Notes: generated by a model not told the origin, from the sequence alone. A DNA stretch of 40,411 bases from Albimonas sp036154955 (GCA_036154955.1 JAYZWL010000115.1:1-40411), one strand, 5' to 3'. Counted from the first letter of the stretch, positions 1 to 8,693 are shown. Program-made: numbers and translations.

Positions 1-37
1 CGCCCCGCCCGCCGTCCCCCCTCGCCGTCCTCCGGCC

Positions 38-865
38 TCAGCCGTACATCTTCGGCAGTTCGGTGATGTCGTGGTCGCCCATGCCCTCGGGCCGCACAAG
101 CCGGCAGTCGACCGAGCCGTCCGCCCCCAGCCGCCAGTCGAGCAGGCCGCACAGCTTGCGCCCGATCCGCGGCTGGTGGGCGTCGGGGATCACGAAGGCC
201 GCCGCCGGACACCAGCAGTGGACCACGCCCAGCGCCTCGACCTGGCGGGTCTGGTGGACATGGCCGCAGCCGACCAGCTTCACGTTCGACCCGCGGATCA
301 TCCGCACCAGCCGCTCCCGCGCCGCGCGGGGGGCGTAGCGGAAGGGGGTGGGGTCGTCGGGCTCGTCCGGGGTCTCGCGGAACAGCGGCTTGTGGGTGAA
401 CAGCGCGACCGGCGCCGAGGTGGCGAGCTGCGTGGCCAGCCAGTCCCACTGCGCCGCCTCGTCGGGCAGGCCCGACAGGAACAGCTGCGCGTCGATGCCC
501 ACCACCCGCCAGCCGCCGATGTCGCGGGTGAAGCGGTCCACGCCGAACACCGCCTCCCAGGCCGCGAGCGGGCCGGGGCCGACCGGCGAGGGGGGGACGT
601 AGCCGCCGTCGCCCGGATTGTCGCCGACATCGTGGTTGCCCGGGATCACCGCCACCGGCACGGGAAGCTCCGCCAGCCGGGCGCGGGCGTAGTCCAGCTC
701 CTCCGGCGCGCCGGGGGCGTCGCGGGTCACGTCGCCGGAATGCACCACCAGGTCGGGTCTCTCGGCCCGGATCCAGGCGGCGAGCGCGTCGAAATTGGCG
801 TCGATCTCGGCCTGTCCGGGGGCGAGATGGGTGTCGGAGATCTGCGCGATCCTGAGGCCTTGCAT
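38..865 (-). CDS. Metallophosphoesterase (calcineurin-like phosphodiesterase)
   Basis: This is a 275-residue cytoplasmic metallophosphoesterase, probably a phosphodiesterase of the CpdA/GpdQ type. The dinuclear metal-site motifs are in order: D-x-H at D11/H13 (ISDTH), GD at residue 45 (HSGDV), GNHD at 76-79, a lone His in FTHKP, and GHVH near the C-terminus. The frame stays open far upstream to 1120, but the family fold begins right after ATG 865 (MQGLRIAQISDTH), and the extra 85 residues are low-complexity Arg/Pro/Gly. There is no signal peptide. It diverges from the UgpB-like operon, which suggests that it hydrolyses an imported phosphodiester such as a glycerophosphodiester. That substrate is inferred from context; cyclic-nucleotide phosphodiesterase remains possible. 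Confidence 0.88.
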   Translation of the reverse strand: MQGLRIAQISDTHLAPGQAEIDANFDALAAWIRAERPDLVVHSGDVTRDAPGAPEELDYARARLAELPVPVAVIPGNHDVGDNPGDGGYVPPSPVGPGPLAAWEAVFGVDRFTRDIGGWRVVGIDAQLFLSGLPDEAAQWDWLATQLATSAPVALFTHKPLFRETPDEPDDPTPFRYAPRAARERLVRMIRGSNVKLVGCGHVHQTRQVEALGVVHCWCPAAAFVIPDAHQPRIGRKLCGLLDWRLGADGSVDCRLVRPEGMGDHDITELPKMYG

Positions 866-939
866 GGGCGCGTCCTGTCCTGGGCCGCCGGGGACGGTCC
901 CGGCGAGGGGCGAGCCTAGCCGCGATCCGTCCGCCCGCG

Positions 940-967
940 CGTTGCGAAGCGCGCAACGGGCGTTGCG
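940..967. promoter_or_regulatory. Inverted repeat plus third half-site, candidate operator
   Basis: CGTTGCG (940-946) and CGCAACG (952-958) are perfect 7-bp arms with a 5-bp spacer. CGTTGCG recurs directly at 961-967. Three half-sites within 28 bp between divergent genes resemble a transcription-factor binding array, but the GC-rich background makes chance occurrence possible. Confidence 0.3.
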
Positions 968-1078
968 CCCTTCGCGCTCACGCCTCCGGCCCGCTCCAGG
1001 CGAGGGTCCGGCCCGGCGGCGCCCCCACCCGCCGGCCGGCCCCCGGGCCGCGCCGGGCGGCGCGGGATCGTCGCAGGA

Positions 1079-1096
1079 CTGACACGGAACCGACAC
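1079..1096 (+). promoter_or_regulatory. Candidate Pho box
   Basis: CTGACAC-GGAA-CCGACAC is two 7-mers separated by 4 bp, the 11-bp geometry of PhoB sites (consensus CTGTCAT-N4-CTGTCAT). The halves match the consensus at 5/7 and 4/7 positions. It lies 78 bp before the UgpB-like start; ugp operons are classic PhoB targets. The spacing is suggestive but the sequence match is weak. Confidence 0.28.
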
Positions 1097-1173
1097 GCGG
1101 GCGCAGCGGCGCCCCGTCATACACGGCCGGGACCACCCCCTTCCCCCGCGCCGCCATCCACGAGGAGCGACCG

Positions 1174-2463
1174 ATGATCGGACCCGTCACCCGCCGCATG
1201 AGCCTGCGCCTCGGCGCGGCCCTCGGCCTCGCCGCCGCCGCGGCCGCCGCCCCCGCGCGCGCCGCCGAGCCGGTGGAGATCACCTTCTACCACTACCAGA
1301 CCTCCAACTACGACGCGTTCCGCGCCATCCTCGACGATTTCGAGGCGGCGAACCCGGACGTGACCGTCAAGGACGTGTTCAAGCAGTCCCAGCAGATCAC
1401 CGCCGAGGTGCAGGCCGCGCTCGCCGCCGACCGGCCGGTGGATATCGCCACGGTGATCGGCAAGAACATCGTGTTCTTCCTCAACAACACCGGGGCGGTG
1501 GACATGGTCGCGGCCTCGCAGGGCGACACCGCCTGGCTCGACGGCTACCTGCCCAACTTCCTCGACCTCGGGCGCGAGGGCGAGGCGGTCTACGCCATCC
1601 CCCACGCCTACGGCACGCCGATGGTCTACTGGAACAAGGACATCTTCGCGAAGGCCGGGCTCGACCCCGAAACCCCGCCCGCGACCTGGGACGACGTGCT
1701 GGCCTTCGCGAAGACCATCCACGAGACGACCGGCATGCCCGGCGCCGCCCACCTGCACGCCTCCATGGGCGACTACGGCACGATGGTCATGACCACCAAC
1801 GCCGGGGCCGAGTATCTGAGCCGCGACGGAACCCGCGCCGGCTTCGACAGCCCGGCCGGCGTCGCCACGCTGCAATACTGGCAGGACCTCGCCAAGTCCG
1901 GCGCCATGCCGATCGCGTCGGACCGGGAATGGACCGCCGCCTTCTCCGCCGGGCAGATGGGGATCTACATCACCTCGTCGGCCGCGCTGCGCCCGTTCGT
2001 GGCCGCCTCCGAAGGCAAGTTCGGGCTTGGCGTGGGGAATTACCCGCTGTTCAGGGACCAGCCCCGGCGGGTCAACAACTCCGGCGCCGCCCTGATGCTC
2101 TACGCCCCCGAGGGGCCGCGGCGCGAGGCGTCGATGAAGCTCCTGCGCTTCATCTCGCAAAAGGAGATCGCCAACCGCTGGTCGCGCGCATCCGGCTACA
2201 TGCCGCTGGTCCGAGACCCGCTGTCGGACCCCGCGATGGCCGACTATGTCGAGGGCTTCCCGCTGGTGCGTCCGGTCATCGACCAGATGTCCCAGACCGT
2301 GCCCACCGCCGTCTGGCCCGCCAAGGGCGCGCTGGAGGCGCAGACGGTGATCCGCGCCATGCTCGACGAGCTCTGGGCCGCCGAGCGACCGGCCTCCGAG
2401 ATCGTGCCCGAGGCGGTGGCCGAGGTGAACGCGGCGCTCGCCGCCAACCAGGCCACCCAGTGA
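1174..2463 (+). CDS. ABC transporter extracellular solute-binding protein, UgpB-like
   Basis: This is a 429-residue periplasmic solute-binding protein of extracellular family 1 (UgpB/MalE-like clade). The N-terminus has a Tat-like signal: TRRMSLRL with twin Arg at 7-8, then an Ala-rich hydrophobic stretch ending in PARAA near residue 30. The mature part carries family hallmarks: AIPHAYGTPMVYWNKDIFAKAGLDPETPP (in pieces YWNKDIF, AGLDPETPP), a TWDD segment, and a late SGYMPL motif as in UgpB. GAGGAG precedes the ATG with good spacing. It is the first gene of an importer operon with two permeases and an ATPase. The ligand is probably glycerol-3-phosphate, a glycerophosphodiester or a related polyol or sugar; sequence alone cannot decide. 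Confidence 0.9.
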   Translation: MIGPVTRRMSLRLGAALGLAAAAAAAPARAAEPVEITFYHYQTSNYDAFRAILDDFEAANPDVTVKDVFKQSQQITAEVQAALAADRPVDIATVIGKNIVFFLNNTGAVDMVAASQGDTAWLDGYLPNFLDLGREGEAVYAIPHAYGTPMVYWNKDIFAKAGLDPETPPATWDDVLAFAKTIHETTGMPGAAHLHASMGDYGTMVMTTNAGAEYLSRDGTRAGFDSPAGVATLQYWQDLAKSGAMPIASDREWTAAFSAGQMGIYITSSAALRPFVAASEGKFGLGVGNYPLFRDQPRRVNNSGAALMLYAPEGPRREASMKLLRFISQKEIANRWSRASGYMPLVRDPLSDPAMADYVEGFPLVRPVIDQMSQTVPTAVWPAKGALEAQTVIRAMLDELWAAERPASEIVPEAVAEVNAALAANQATQ

Positions 2464-3404
2464 CCGACGCGGCCCTCGCGTCCTCCCCGGCGGGGTCGTC
2501 CGCCGGGGCCCGCCTCCCCCTCCGGCTCAGGCTGGCGGGGGCGGCGCCCTGGCTCTACCTCGCGCCGACGCTCGCGGGCCTGGGTCTCTTCGTCTACTGG
2601 CCGCTGATCCACACCGCGATCCTGTCGCTGTCGGAGTGGAACCTGAACCCCGACCAGCCCGCCCGCTTCGTGGGGCTGGAGAACTACGGGCGCGTCGCGG
2701 CCTCCACGCTCTTCGAACACGCCTGGGTCAACTCGCTGATCTATGTGGGCGCCTCGATCCCGCTGAAGGTGCTGGCCCCGATCCCGCTGGCGGTGTTCGT
2801 GTGGTCGATGGGCTCCCGCGGCCACGCCTATCGGGCGATCCTGTTTCTGCCCACGCTGATCAGCTTCGTCGCCGTGGCCATCGCCTTCCTGTGGATCCTC
2901 AACCCGATCTTCGGCTACGCGAAGGCCTGGCTGGCGGTGGTCGGCGTGCGGCTTCCCGCCCTTCTGACCGACGCCGACACCGCGATCTGGACGATCATCG
3001 CGATTTCCGGCTGGAAGGTGATCGGCTTCAACATGCTGCTCTACCTCGCGGGGCTCGCGTCCATCAATCGCGACCTGATCGAGGCGATGCGCATCGACGG
3101 CGCGACCGACGGCACGATCCTGCGCCGGCTGATCCTGCCGCTGCTGACGCCCACGATCTTCTTCGTGCTGGTCTCCACCGTCATCTTCACCATCCAGCAG
3201 GTGTTCACCCCCATCGACATCCTGACCGAGGGCGGGCCGCAGAACTCCACCACCAACCTGTTTCACATGGTCTACCAATACACCTTCGTCACCTTCGACG
3301 TCGGCGCCGGCGCGGCGGGAACCGTGATGCTCTTCGCGCTGCTGATGGCGGTGACCGCGGCCCAGATCCTCGCGCTCGACAAGCGCGTCGAATACGGGAG
3401 CTGA
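2460..3404 (+). CDS. ABC transporter permease, UgpA/MalF-like
   Basis: This is a 314-residue inner-membrane permease with about six hydrophobic segments. The cytoplasmic EAA loop that docks the ATPase reads EAMRIDGATDGTILRRLILP near residues 200-220. I chose GTG 2460, which overlaps the stop of the binding-protein gene by four bases (GTGA). The frame is open further upstream, but that part is the shadow of the preceding gene. The first ~25 residues are Ala/Ser-rich and cytoplasmic. It pairs with the next permease as a heterodimer in a CUT1/Ugp-type carbohydrate importer. Translation is probably coupled to the upstream gene, since no good Shine-Dalgarno precedes the GTG. Confidence 0.88.
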   Translation: MTDAALASSPAGSSAGARLPLRLRLAGAAPWLYLAPTLAGLGLFVYWPLIHTAILSLSEWNLNPDQPARFVGLENYGRVAASTLFEHAWVNSLIYVGASIPLKVLAPIPLAVFVWSMGSRGHAYRAILFLPTLISFVAVAIAFLWILNPIFGYAKAWLAVVGVRLPALLTDADTAIWTIIAISGWKVIGFNMLLYLAGLASINRDLIEAMRIDGATDGTILRRLILPLLTPTIFFVLVSTVIFTIQQVFTPIDILTEGGPQNSTTNLFHMVYQYTFVTFDVGAGAAGTVMLFALLMAVTAAQILALDKRVEYGS

Positions 3405-3406
3405 CC

Positions 3407-4228
3407 ATGGAGCTTTCCCGGTCCTGGCGGGTCGTCGGCCATCTGGCGCTGCTGATCTGCTGCCTCGCGGTCGCGGCGCCGGTGGCGGTGGTGCTCGCCA
3501 CCGCGCTGAAGTCGCCGGCGGAGGTGTTCCAGCCGAGCCTCTGGCCCTCCGCCCCCACCTTCGACAACTTCGCCACGCTCTTCGGCAAGGCGCGGTTCGC
3601 GGACTACCTGTGGAATTCCGCCGGAACCACGGTGCTGCGGGTGGGCGGGCAGCTGGTGATCGCGCTGCTCGCCGCCTGGGCCTTCGCGCGCTTCGCCTTC
3701 CGCGGGCGCGACACGGTCTTCGCGCTGGTGCTGGGCGCGATGATGATCCCGCATCTGCTGACCATGATCCCGGTCTATATCCTGATGGCGCGGCTGGGCT
3801 GGTTCGACACCTGGGCGGCGCTGATCGTGCCCAACCTCGCCATGCCCTTCGCGGTGTTCCTGCTGCGCCAGCACATGCGCGCCTTCCCGCGCGACCTGCT
3901 CGACGCGGCGGAGATGGACGGGGCGGGTCCGTGGCGGGCGCTGTGGAAGGTGGTGGTCCCCAACCTCGCGCCCGCGCTGGCGGCGCTGACCATCATCCTC
4001 TTCGTGGAATGCTGGAACGAGTATTTCTGGCCCCTGCTGGTCACCGAGTCCGAGGCCTCCCGCACGCTCCAGATGGGCCTGCGCGAATTCCTCGAATCCG
4101 ACGGCTATTCCGATTTCGGCGCGATGATGGCCGGGGTGACGCTGGCGTCGATCCCCGCGGTCGCGCTGTTCCTGATCCTTCAGCGGCGGGTGATGGACAC
4201 CTTCGTCGCCTCCGGATTGAAAGGCTGA
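3407..4228 (+). CDS. ABC transporter permease, UgpE/MalG-like
   Basis: This is a 273-residue inner-membrane permease and the second half of the translocation pore. Six hydrophobic stretches are visible, starting at about residues 12-33. The EAA loop reads DAAEMDGAGPWRALWKVVVP, and a WNEYFWPLLVT segment follows, typical of MalG/UgpE. ATG 3407 lies two bases past the stop of the partner permease, with GGGAG just upstream. Length and motif positions fit the family. It is co-transcribed with the binding protein, partner permease and ATPase. Confidence 0.88.
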   Translation: MELSRSWRVVGHLALLICCLAVAAPVAVVLATALKSPAEVFQPSLWPSAPTFDNFATLFGKARFADYLWNSAGTTVLRVGGQLVIALLAAWAFARFAFRGRDTVFALVLGAMMIPHLLTMIPVYILMARLGWFDTWAALIVPNLAMPFAVFLLRQHMRAFPRDLLDAAEMDGAGPWRALWKVVVPNLAPALAALTIILFVECWNEYFWPLLVTESEASRTLQMGLREFLESDGYSDFGAMMAGVTLASIPAVALFLILQRRVMDTFVASGLKG

Positions 4229-4231
4229 GCC

Positions 4232-5356
4232 ATGGCGCGCATCGCGCTTTCCAACCTCACCCGCCGTTTCGGCGAGGCCGTCGCGGTCGACGGGCTGGAC
4301 CTTGAGATCGCGGACGGGGAGTTCGTGGTCCTCGTCGGCCCCTCGGGCTGCGGCAAGACCACGACGCTCAGGATGCTGGCGGGGCTGGAGCCGATCTCCG
4401 CCGGCCGGGTCGAGATCGACGGCGCCGACGTCACCGCCCTGCCGGCGCGGGAGCGGAACCTGGCGATGGTCTTCCAGTCCTACGCGCTCTATCCGCATAT
4501 GTCGGTGGAGGAGAACATCGGCTTCGCCCTGCGGCTGGCGGGGCGATCGAAGTCCGAGACCGCGGCCGCGGTGGCGGCGGCGGCGGGGCGGCTGGAGATC
4601 GGGCATCTGCTGGCCCGCCGCCCGCGGGAGCTGTCGGGCGGCCAGCGCCAGCGGGTCGCGGTCGCGCGCTGCATCGTGCGCGAGCCCCACGCGTTCCTGT
4701 TCGACGAGCCGCTGTCCAATCTCGACGCCCGCCTGCGAGGTGCGGCGCGGGTGGAGATCTCGCGCCTTCAGGCCCAGCTGGGGATGACCACGCTCTACGT
4801 CACCCACGATCAGGTGGAGGCGATGACCATGGCCCATCGCATCGTGCTGATGGAGGGCGGGCGCATCCGCCAGCAGGGCGCGCCGATGGAGCTTTACGAG
4901 CGGCCCGCGGACCTGTTCGTGGCCGGGTTCCTGGGCGCCCCCGCAATGAACCTCGTGCCCGGCGTGGTCGAGCCCGGCCCCGGCGGCCCGCTGTTCCGCG
5001 CCGCCGGCCTGGCGGTTCCGGCCCCCGCGGGCGCGCCGGAGGGTCCCGCCACGCTCGGCCTGCGGCCCGAGGCGCTGGCGCCGGGCGCGCCCGGCCCGGG
5101 GGAGATCGGGGTCCGCGCCGTGGTTTCGCATGTGGAGCGGCTGGGCGCGGAGACGGTGGTGCAGCTCGCGGCCGGGGAGGCGGGGGCGGTCGCCCTCACC
5201 GCCCGGCTCCCCGGCGCCGCCGCGCCTGCGCCCGGCGCGCCGATGGCGCTGCGGGCCGCGGCTTCGGCCCTGCATGTCTTCGGGGCCGACGGCCGGCGCG
5301 CGGCGCTGGCGGGGGACGCGATGGCCGTGCCGGGCAGGGCGACGGTTTCCGCCTGA
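4232..5356 (+). CDS. ABC transporter ATPase, UgpC/MalK-like
   Basis: This is a 374-residue cytoplasmic ATPase that energises the importer. It has Walker A GPSGCGKT (36-43), Q-loop FQSYALYPHM (81-90), signature LSGGQ (134-138), Walker B FLFDEP (155-160), a D-loop SNLDARLR and switch His in TLYVTHDQ. Residues from about 240 on form the TOBE-type regulatory domain of the MalK/UgpC group, here rich in Ala/Pro/Gly. It begins three bases after the UgpE-like stop and is the last gene of the operon. The 231-bp gap after it holds a palindromic repeat that could also end transcription. Confidence 0.92.
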   Translation: MARIALSNLTRRFGEAVAVDGLDLEIADGEFVVLVGPSGCGKTTTLRMLAGLEPISAGRVEIDGADVTALPARERNLAMVFQSYALYPHMSVEENIGFALRLAGRSKSETAAAVAAAAGRLEIGHLLARRPRELSGGQRQRVAVARCIVREPHAFLFDEPLSNLDARLRGAARVEISRLQAQLGMTTLYVTHDQVEAMTMAHRIVLMEGGRIRQQGAPMELYERPADLFVAGFLGAPAMNLVPGVVEPGPGGPLFRAAGLAVPAPAGAPEGPATLGLRPEALAPGAPGPGEIGVRAVVSHVERLGAETVVQLAAGEAGAVALTARLPGAAAPAPGAPMALRAAASALHVFGADGRRAALAGDAMAVPGRATVSA

Positions 5357-5387
5357 ACCCCGCCCCCCGACGGTCGGCGCGATCGGA

Positions 5388-5483
5388 CCCGCAAGGGCGC
5401 CCCGGGCCTGACCCGGGGCCTCGCGACGCCGGCCGCCCGCGCGAGCCGCCCGCGCGAGGCCCCGGCTCAAGGCCGGGGCGCAG
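5388..5483. repeat. GC-rich intergenic palindromic repeat element, copy 1
   Basis: Two arms, about 5398-5425 and 5451-5480, are near-perfect reverse complements of each other. Each is itself a short palindrome: CCCCGGG-cctga-CCCGGGG on the left, CCCCGGC-tcaag-GCCGGGG on the right, both flanked by CCTCGCG. The left edge carries CCCGCAAG. The same composite recurs at 31945-32029, so this is a dispersed REP-like element and not a unique hairpin. It sits between the ABC operon and the LysR gene. It could act as a transcription terminator or RNA-stabilising structure; the function is inferred. The rest of the 5357-5587 gap shows nothing else. Confidence 0.7.
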
Positions 5484-5587
5484 GATAAGCCCGCCGCCGC
5501 CCCCCCCTTCCGGCGGGCGGAACCCCTGCGCGCCCCGCCGCTTGCGCTGCAACAAAACCGCCACCGGAGCGTGTTAGTCTCACGCCC

Positions 5588-6568
5588 ATGCTACGCAAGG
5601 CGCCCCCCCTGGAATCGATCGAGGTCTTCGTCCACGCGGCCAAGGCGGGCTCGTTCCGCGCCGTTGCCCGCGACCTCGCGCTCAGCCCCTCGGCCGTCTC
5701 CCGGCGCATCGCGGGGCTGGAGACTTTTCTCGGCCGGCCGCTCTTCGACCGGTCCGGCCCCGCGCCGCGGCTCAACGCCGAGGGGCGCGCCTATCTCGCC
5801 GCCATCGCGCCCGCCATCGCCGCCATCCGCGACGCCACCGCGGCGCTGGAGCGCGACGACGCCTCCGGCCGGGCGCTGCGCGTCGCCGCCTCCCATTCCT
5901 TCGCGTCGAGCTGGCTGATCCGCCGCCTCCCCGCGCTCTCCCGCGACCATGGCGTCGAGGTGGAGGTGATCCCGACCCGCGACCCGGACGCCCTGCGCTC
6001 CGGCGCCGCCGATCTCGCGATCTGGGGCGGGGAGCGGGCGCCGGGGGAATTCTGGTCCGAGCCGCTCTACGCCTCCCGCGCGGCCCCCGTGGCGATGCCG
6101 ATGATGGCCGACGGGCGGGCGGCGCCGCGGGATGCGGGGGATCTGGCGGGCCGGGTGCTGATCGGGGTCAGCGAACCGGGCGGGTCCTGGGACCGATGGT
6201 TCGCCTCCGGCGCGGCCGCGGCGCCCGAAGGCGTGCGCCGCGTCGACTACCCCACCCAGCAGCTCGCCTACGAGGCCGCCGCCGCCGGGCTCGGCGTGGC
6301 GCTGGCGGCGCCGCTGGTGTCGGAACCCTACATCCCCGCCCGCGGCCTCGCGCCCTGCGCCGATCCGCGGTCCATCGGCTCGGTCCACCGGCTCTGCCGC
6401 CTCGCCGACCGGCGCTGGGGACGGACGGAGCGCCGCTTCGCCGCCTGGATCCGGGACGAGGCCGGCCGCTCCGCCGCGCTGTTCGACCGGGCGATGACGC
6501 CCGCGCCCGAGCCGGCGCCCATGCCCGCGCCCGCGCCCGAGGCGTCGCCCGCGATCGCGGCCGAATAG
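5588..6568 (+). CDS. LysR-family transcriptional regulator, GcvA-like
   Basis: This is a 326-residue DNA-binding regulator. The N-terminal winged helix-turn-helix spans about residues 8-68, with the typical AKAGSFRAVARDLALSPSAVSRRI pattern (AGSFRAVA, SPSAVSRRI) and ETFLGRPLF at its end. An effector-binding domain follows, about 95-300. The last ~25 residues are a Pro/Ala tail with alternating PAPEP units, absent from most relatives and probably disordered. The gene runs in the same direction as the ABC operon after a 231-bp gap and converges on the acyl-CoA synthetase gene with only 13 bp between stops. Its target is not evident. Confidence 0.87.
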   Translation: MLRKAPPLESIEVFVHAAKAGSFRAVARDLALSPSAVSRRIAGLETFLGRPLFDRSGPAPRLNAEGRAYLAAIAPAIAAIRDATAALERDDASGRALRVAASHSFASSWLIRRLPALSRDHGVEVEVIPTRDPDALRSGAADLAIWGGERAPGEFWSEPLYASRAAPVAMPMMADGRAAPRDAGDLAGRVLIGVSEPGGSWDRWFASGAAAAPEGVRRVDYPTQQLAYEAAAAGLGVALAAPLVSEPYIPARGLAPCADPRSIGSVHRLCRLADRRWGRTERRFAAWIRDEAGRSAALFDRAMTPAPEPAPMPAPAPEASPAIAAE

Positions 6569-6581
6569 GCCCGACCTGCCG

Positions 6582-8690
6582 TCACCCCCCGATCAGCACC
6601 GCGTCGAGGATCACCGCGCCCCCGTCCTCGCCTTCCGGCAGGGCCAGCACCGGGTTCATGTCGCAGCCCGCCAGCCCCGGCGAGGCGGCGGCGATCCGGC
6701 TGACCTGCGCCAGCAGGCGCGCCAGCGCGGTCAGGTCGGCGGGGGGCGCGCCGCGGGGATGGGTCAGCAGCCGCAGGGCGCGAAGCTCCCCGATCATGCG
6801 CATCGCCTCGGCCTCGTCGAAGGGGGCGGCGCGGAAGGTCACGTCGCGCAGCGCCTCCACATGCACGCCGCCCAGCCCGAACATCACCACCGGCCCGAAG
6901 CTCGGGTCGCGCTGCACGCCGATCACGCATTCCGCCGCGCCCCGGCGCATCGGCGCGACCATCAGGCCGCGCAGCCTCGCCCTGGGCGCCGCGCGGGCGG
7001 CGGAGGCGAGGATCTCGGCGCCTGCCGCCCGCCCGCCCTCGCGTCCCGAGACGTTGAGCTTCACGCCCCCGACCTCGGTCTTGTGCGGCAGGTCGGGCGA
7101 GACGATCTTGACCACGCAGGGAACCCCGAAGGCCTCGACCGCCGCGCCCGCCTCCTCGGCGTCCGCGGCGCGGCGGAATTCGGCGGCGGGCAGGCCGAGC
7201 GCGGCCAGCGCCTCCAGCGCCGTCGGCTCGTCGCAATCGGGCGGGACGGCGAGGGCGGGGGCGCCGGGGGCGATCTCCGGAGGCGCGGGGCGGGCGAACG
7301 CCTCCGCCAGCCCCGCCAGGGCCGCTGCGGCGCGCACCGCGCGACCGGGATCGTCGTAGATCGGGCAGCCCGCCGCCTCGACCGTCGCGCGGAAATCGGG
7401 GCTCGACAGCGTCACCAGAAACTGCGGGACCTCCGGCGTCGCCGCGCGTACCGCGGCGATGTCGGCCGCGATCTCCGGCCCCGTGACCGGCGACAGGCCC
7501 GAGGCCGACAGGAAATTCACCACCAGGTCGCAGGTCCCGTCCGCCGCCATCATCCCCAGCGAGGCCCGGAACGCCCCCGCCGTCTGGATCACCTGCCCGG
7601 TGATGTCGAGCGGGTTGCGCGCGCCCGCGAAGGGCACCAGCGCGCGCACCGCGGCCTGCGTCGCCGCCGTCAGCTCCGGAACCTCCAGCCCCGCGGCGGA
7701 GGCGGCGTCGGCCATCAGCACCCCCGCCCCTCCGGACACGGTGTAGAGCCCCGCCCGACGCCCGCGCGGCAGCCCGGCGGTGACTGCGGCGTAGGCGATG
7801 TCGAGGCATTCCTCGATCGAGCCCGCCCGGTGCGCGCCGTATTGGCGGAACACCCCGTCGAAGACCGCGTCCTCGCCGGCCAGCGCCGCGGTGTGGGAGG
7901 CGGCCGCCGCCGCCCCGGCTTCGGACCGGCCGACCTTGGTGACGATCACCGGCTTGCCCGCGGCGCGGCAGGCCTCCAGCGCCCGGCGCAGGCGCGCGCC
8001 GTCCCGGCAGCCCTCCATATAGCCCACGATGACGTCCGTGCCCGGGTCGCCCGCCAGCCATTCCACGCATTCCGCAAAGCCCAGATCGGCCTCGTTGCCG
8101 GTGGTGATCCAGTGGCTCAGCCCCAGCCCCCGCCCGCGGGCGAGCGAGAAGGCGAAGCCCCCGAAGGCGCCCGACTGGCTGACCAGCCCGATCCGCCCGA
8201 CCGGCGGCAGGCCGGCGTTGACCACCGGGGCGAAGGTGGCGAAGACCCGGTCGGCGATGTTCATGAAGCCCAGGCAGTTGGGGCCCAGCAGCCGCACCCC
8301 CGACGCCCTCGCCGCCGCGGCCATCCGGGCCTGCGCGGCCGCGCCCTCCGCGTCGATCTCGGCGAAACCGGAGGTGAACATCACCGCCCCGCGCACCCCG
8401 GCCGCCGCGCAGTCGGCCAACGCGCCCTCCGCCAGCGCCGCGGGCACCGCGACGATGGCGAGATCCACCGGCCCCGGCGCCTCGGCGACCGTCGCATAGG
8501 CCCGAAGCCCCTGGATGTCCGGGGACTTCGGATTGATGGGCAGGATCCGCCCGGCATAGCCCTGCGATTTCAGAAACGACACCGGCAGGCCGCCGATCTT
8601 CATCGGGTCCGAACTCGCCCCGATCACCGCCACCGAGCGGGGGCGGAACAGGGCGTCGAGCGGATGGGCGCGGGCGGATCCGTCAGCCAT
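6582..8690 (-). CDS. Acyl-CoA synthetase, ADP-forming (NDP-forming acetate-CoA ligase family), paralogue 1
   Basis: This is a 702-residue single-chain enzyme that joins an acid to CoA with ATP going to ADP. In order it has: a CoA-binding Rossmann domain (SVAVIGASSDPMKIGG, about 17-35), succinyl-CoA-synthetase-like flavodoxin domains with the phospho-His in SHTAALAGEDA (H266), and a C-terminal ATP-grasp domain from about residue 480 (PCVVKIVSPDLPHKTEVGGVKLNV in pieces VKIVSPDLPHKTEVGG). The start lies three bases after the TAXI gene stop, so it is last in the TRAP-TAXI operon. This suggests that the imported substrate is a carboxylic acid activated to a CoA thioester. A paralogue of the same architecture lies at 14122. 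Confidence 0.9.
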   Translation of the reverse strand: MADGSARAHPLDALFRPRSVAVIGASSDPMKIGGLPVSFLKSQGYAGRILPINPKSPDIQGLRAYATVAEAPGPVDLAIVAVPAALAEGALADCAAAGVRGAVMFTSGFAEIDAEGAAAQARMAAAARASGVRLLGPNCLGFMNIADRVFATFAPVVNAGLPPVGRIGLVSQSGAFGGFAFSLARGRGLGLSHWITTGNEADLGFAECVEWLAGDPGTDVIVGYMEGCRDGARLRRALEACRAAGKPVIVTKVGRSEAGAAAAASHTAALAGEDAVFDGVFRQYGAHRAGSIEECLDIAYAAVTAGLPRGRRAGLYTVSGGAGVLMADAASAAGLEVPELTAATQAAVRALVPFAGARNPLDITGQVIQTAGAFRASLGMMAADGTCDLVVNFLSASGLSPVTGPEIAADIAAVRAATPEVPQFLVTLSSPDFRATVEAAGCPIYDDPGRAVRAAAALAGLAEAFARPAPPEIAPGAPALAVPPDCDEPTALEALAALGLPAAEFRRAADAEEAGAAVEAFGVPCVVKIVSPDLPHKTEVGGVKLNVSGREGGRAAGAEILASAARAAPRARLRGLMVAPMRRGAAECVIGVQRDPSFGPVVMFGLGGVHVEALRDVTFRAAPFDEAEAMRMIGELRALRLLTHPRGAPPADLTALARLLAQVSRIAAASPGLAGCDMNPVLALPEGEDGGAVILDAVLIGG

Positions 8691-8693
8691 GGC

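Larger units (their letters stand above)
866..1173. promoter_or_regulatory. Divergent intergenic region, phosphoesterase / Ugp-like operon
   Basis: This 308-bp divergent region has no credible gene. It contains the inverted repeat CGTTGCG-AAGCG-CGCAACG at 940-958, a further CGTTGCG at 961-967, and a Pho-box-like direct repeat at 1079-1096. A GAGGAG Shine-Dalgarno lies six bases before ATG 1174. No clear sigma-70 hexamer pair is visible on either strand. Confidence 0.45.

Noticed and set aside
866..1120. 85-codon N-terminal extension of the metallophosphoesterase
   Set aside because: Low-complexity Arg/Pro/Gly. The conserved fold starts right at the internal ATG 865, and the extension would occupy most of the divergent promoter region.
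3272..5470. 732-codon minus-strand frame opposite the permease and ATPase genes
   Set aside because: Antisense to the UgpE-like and ATPase genes with intact motifs; composition typical of a GC-driven shadow.
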